In this document: piece after piece, positions 63,111-64,000 of the stretch | How positions within the stretch are numbered: position 1 is the first letter of the stretch | Layout: the number at the start of each line of letters is the position of its first letter | Assembly: GCF_025195095.1 (NCBI RefSeq) | Contig: NZ_JANAVZ010000002.1 | Location: 124,001-188,000, forward strand | Direction: 5' to 3' | DNA length: 64,000 bases | From: Paracoccus maritimus | GTDB taxonomy: Bacteria > Pseudomonadota > Alphaproteobacteria > Rhodobacterales > Rhodobacteraceae | Program-made: the position numbers and the translations under genes | The notes under the pieces: generated by a model | What the model saw: only the letters and a program-made list of their open reading frames with translations | The model's database searches: none | Told to the model about the DNA's origin: nothing

Positions 63111-64000
63111 ATGACAAGATCGGTGACAATCGGAGAATTGGCCCGCGCATTGGATGCGCGAAGCTGGGGTGACGCGGCGCTGCCTGTGATCGGCGCGGCC
63201 GAGCCCGCGGCGACATCGCCGGTGGGGCCAGATGGCGGTGTGATCGCGCTGGCCATGGCTCCGAAATACGCCGAGGCGTTGAAGCCCGGCAGCATGGCGA
63301 TCCTTGCCGAAGGGATGGACCCCGAGGCTTATGGGCTGAAGGCGGCGATCTTCGCGCCACGGCCTCGATTGCTGATGGCCGGGCTGACGCGCGCCTTCGA
63401 TGCCGGGCCGGACATCGCGCCCGGTATTCATCCGACCGCGGTCGTCGATGCGTCGGCCGTGATCGGGGCGGACACGGCGATCGGGCCTTTTGTGGTCATC
63501 GGCCCGGGGGTTCGGATCGGTGCGGGCGCCCGGATCGGGCCCCATGTGTCGGTCGGACGCAATGCAAGGATCGGCGATCAGGCATTGATCCATGCCGGTG
63601 CGCGGATCGCGCATGGCGTGCACGCGGGCGACCGGCTGATCGTCCAGTCGGGGGCGGTCATCGGCGGGGACGGATTTTCATTCGTTACGCCCGAGGAATC
63701 CGGGATCGAGGAAATCCGGCGAACCCTTGGTGCGCGCGAAGATATTCGGCAGCAGCACTGGACGCGCATCCATTCCCTGGGCGGGGTCGAGCTGGGACAC
63801 GATGTCGAGATCGGGGCGAACGCGACGATCGACCGTGGAACGATCCGGGCGACCCGCGTCGGCGACGGCACGAAGATCGACAATCTTGTCATGCTTGGAC
63901 ATAATGTCGTTGTCGGTCGCGATTGCCTGCTGTGTTCGCAGGTGGGTGTCGCGGGATCGTCGCGCATCGGCGATAGGGTGGTGCTTGCCGGTCAGGTTGG
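63111..64000 (+). CDS. lpxD: UDP-3-O-acylglucosamine N-acyltransferase, N-terminal part (cut by window edge)
   Basis: Third step of lipid A synthesis: transfers a hydroxyacyl chain to UDP-3-O-acyl-glucosamine. About 296 residues are visible of the usual ~340-365. An N-terminal uridine-binding domain is followed from about residue 105 by many hexapeptide repeats (VIGADTAIGPFVVIG, ARIGPHVSVG, VGDGTKIDNLV). The active-site His region reads NLVMLGHNVVVG. GAAGGG precedes the ATG. The frame is open to the last base. No fabZ or lpxA is seen because the window ends. Confidence 0.93.
   Translation, partial: MTRSVTIGELARALDARSWGDAALPVIGAAEPAATSPVGPDGGVIALAMAPKYAEALKPGSMAILAEGMDPEAYGLKAAIFAPRPRLLMAGLTRAFDAGPDIAPGIHPTAVVDASAVIGADTAIGPFVVIGPGVRIGAGARIGPHVSVGRNARIGDQALIHAGARIAHGVHAGDRLIVQSGAVIGGDGFSFVTPEESGIEEIRRTLGAREDIRQQHWTRIHSLGGVELGHDVEIGANATIDRGTIRATRVGDGTKIDNLVMLGHNVVVGRDCLLCSQVGVAGSSRIGDRVVLAGQV

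Noticed and set aside
1..64000. CRISPR arrays, insertion sequences or prophage
   Set aside because: No regularly spaced repeats, transposase, integrase (other than xerD) or phage structural genes were seen.

Overview
The window is high-GC, densely packed DNA from an alphaproteobacterium, most likely a member of the Rhodobacteraceae close to Paracoccus. Supporting signs are the order xerD / small membrane protein / secreted protein / aroK-aroB, a heme A synthase (ctaA) and a SoxEF/FccAB-like sulfide dehydrogenase pair. DUF2125 beside tyrA-hisC and the large number of 4-bp ATGA gene overlaps also fit. No phage, plasmid or CRISPR genes are visible. The two ends cut through genes: xerD on the left and lpxD on the right.

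Layout. 1-10.7 kb is mostly housekeeping: xerD, aroK-aroB, an iron-type binding protein without its permease, an ABC-F ATPase, a zinc-ribbon metallopeptidase, rplU-rpmA, a GNAT acetyltransferase and a luciferase-like oxidoreductase. 10.7-17.8 kb is a catabolic module. A TRAP transporter (dctPQM) diverges from an IclR regulator that leads an overlapping operon of a thiolase-like enzyme, an acyl-CoA ligase and a double PPC/DUF296 protein. 17.9-31 kb holds gap, a lone fliG-like gene, purB, a YihY/SMR membrane pair, an ExbB/MotA-like plus OmpA/MotB-like pair, a gamma-glutamylcyclotransferase, DUF2125, tyrA and hisC. 31-35 kb looks like an accessory patch: a glycosyltransferase, a Hint-domain protein and about 1.1 kb of gene-poor, AT-richer DNA ending at the 3' end of a tRNA-Ile(CAU) gene. 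35-43 kb is again core: purMN, thiE, trmJ, ctaA, an M32 carboxypeptidase and putP. 42.7-44.9 kb is a diheme cytochrome c / flavoprotein pair for sulfide oxidation.

45-59.8 kb encodes reductive pyrimidine breakdown in two blocks. preT-preA (dihydropyrimidine dehydrogenase) stands apart from an operon of omega-aminotransferase, beta-ureidopropionase-type hydrolase, dihydropyrimidinase and a four-gene NMT1/THI5-like ABC importer. A RutR-like TetR regulator diverges from the second block. A near-consensus RutR operator lies upstream of the aminotransferase, and a weaker RutR-like palindrome lies upstream of preT. Between the blocks sits a two-component system with a PepSY-type protein, diverging from a secreted His/Asp-rich protein. 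This may be a separate metal- or envelope-stress module.

59.8-64 kb turns to the envelope: a second TetR regulator, a Tat-exported DUF882 peptidase, an L,D-transpeptidase and the start of lpxD.

The least explained items are the TRAP/thiolase-like/ligase/PPC module, the isolated FliG-like protein about 4 kb from a MotAB-like pair, the PepSY sensor locus, and the gene-poor patch beside the tRNA. No clearly new defence or mobile system was found. All functions come from reading motifs and context; no database search was run.
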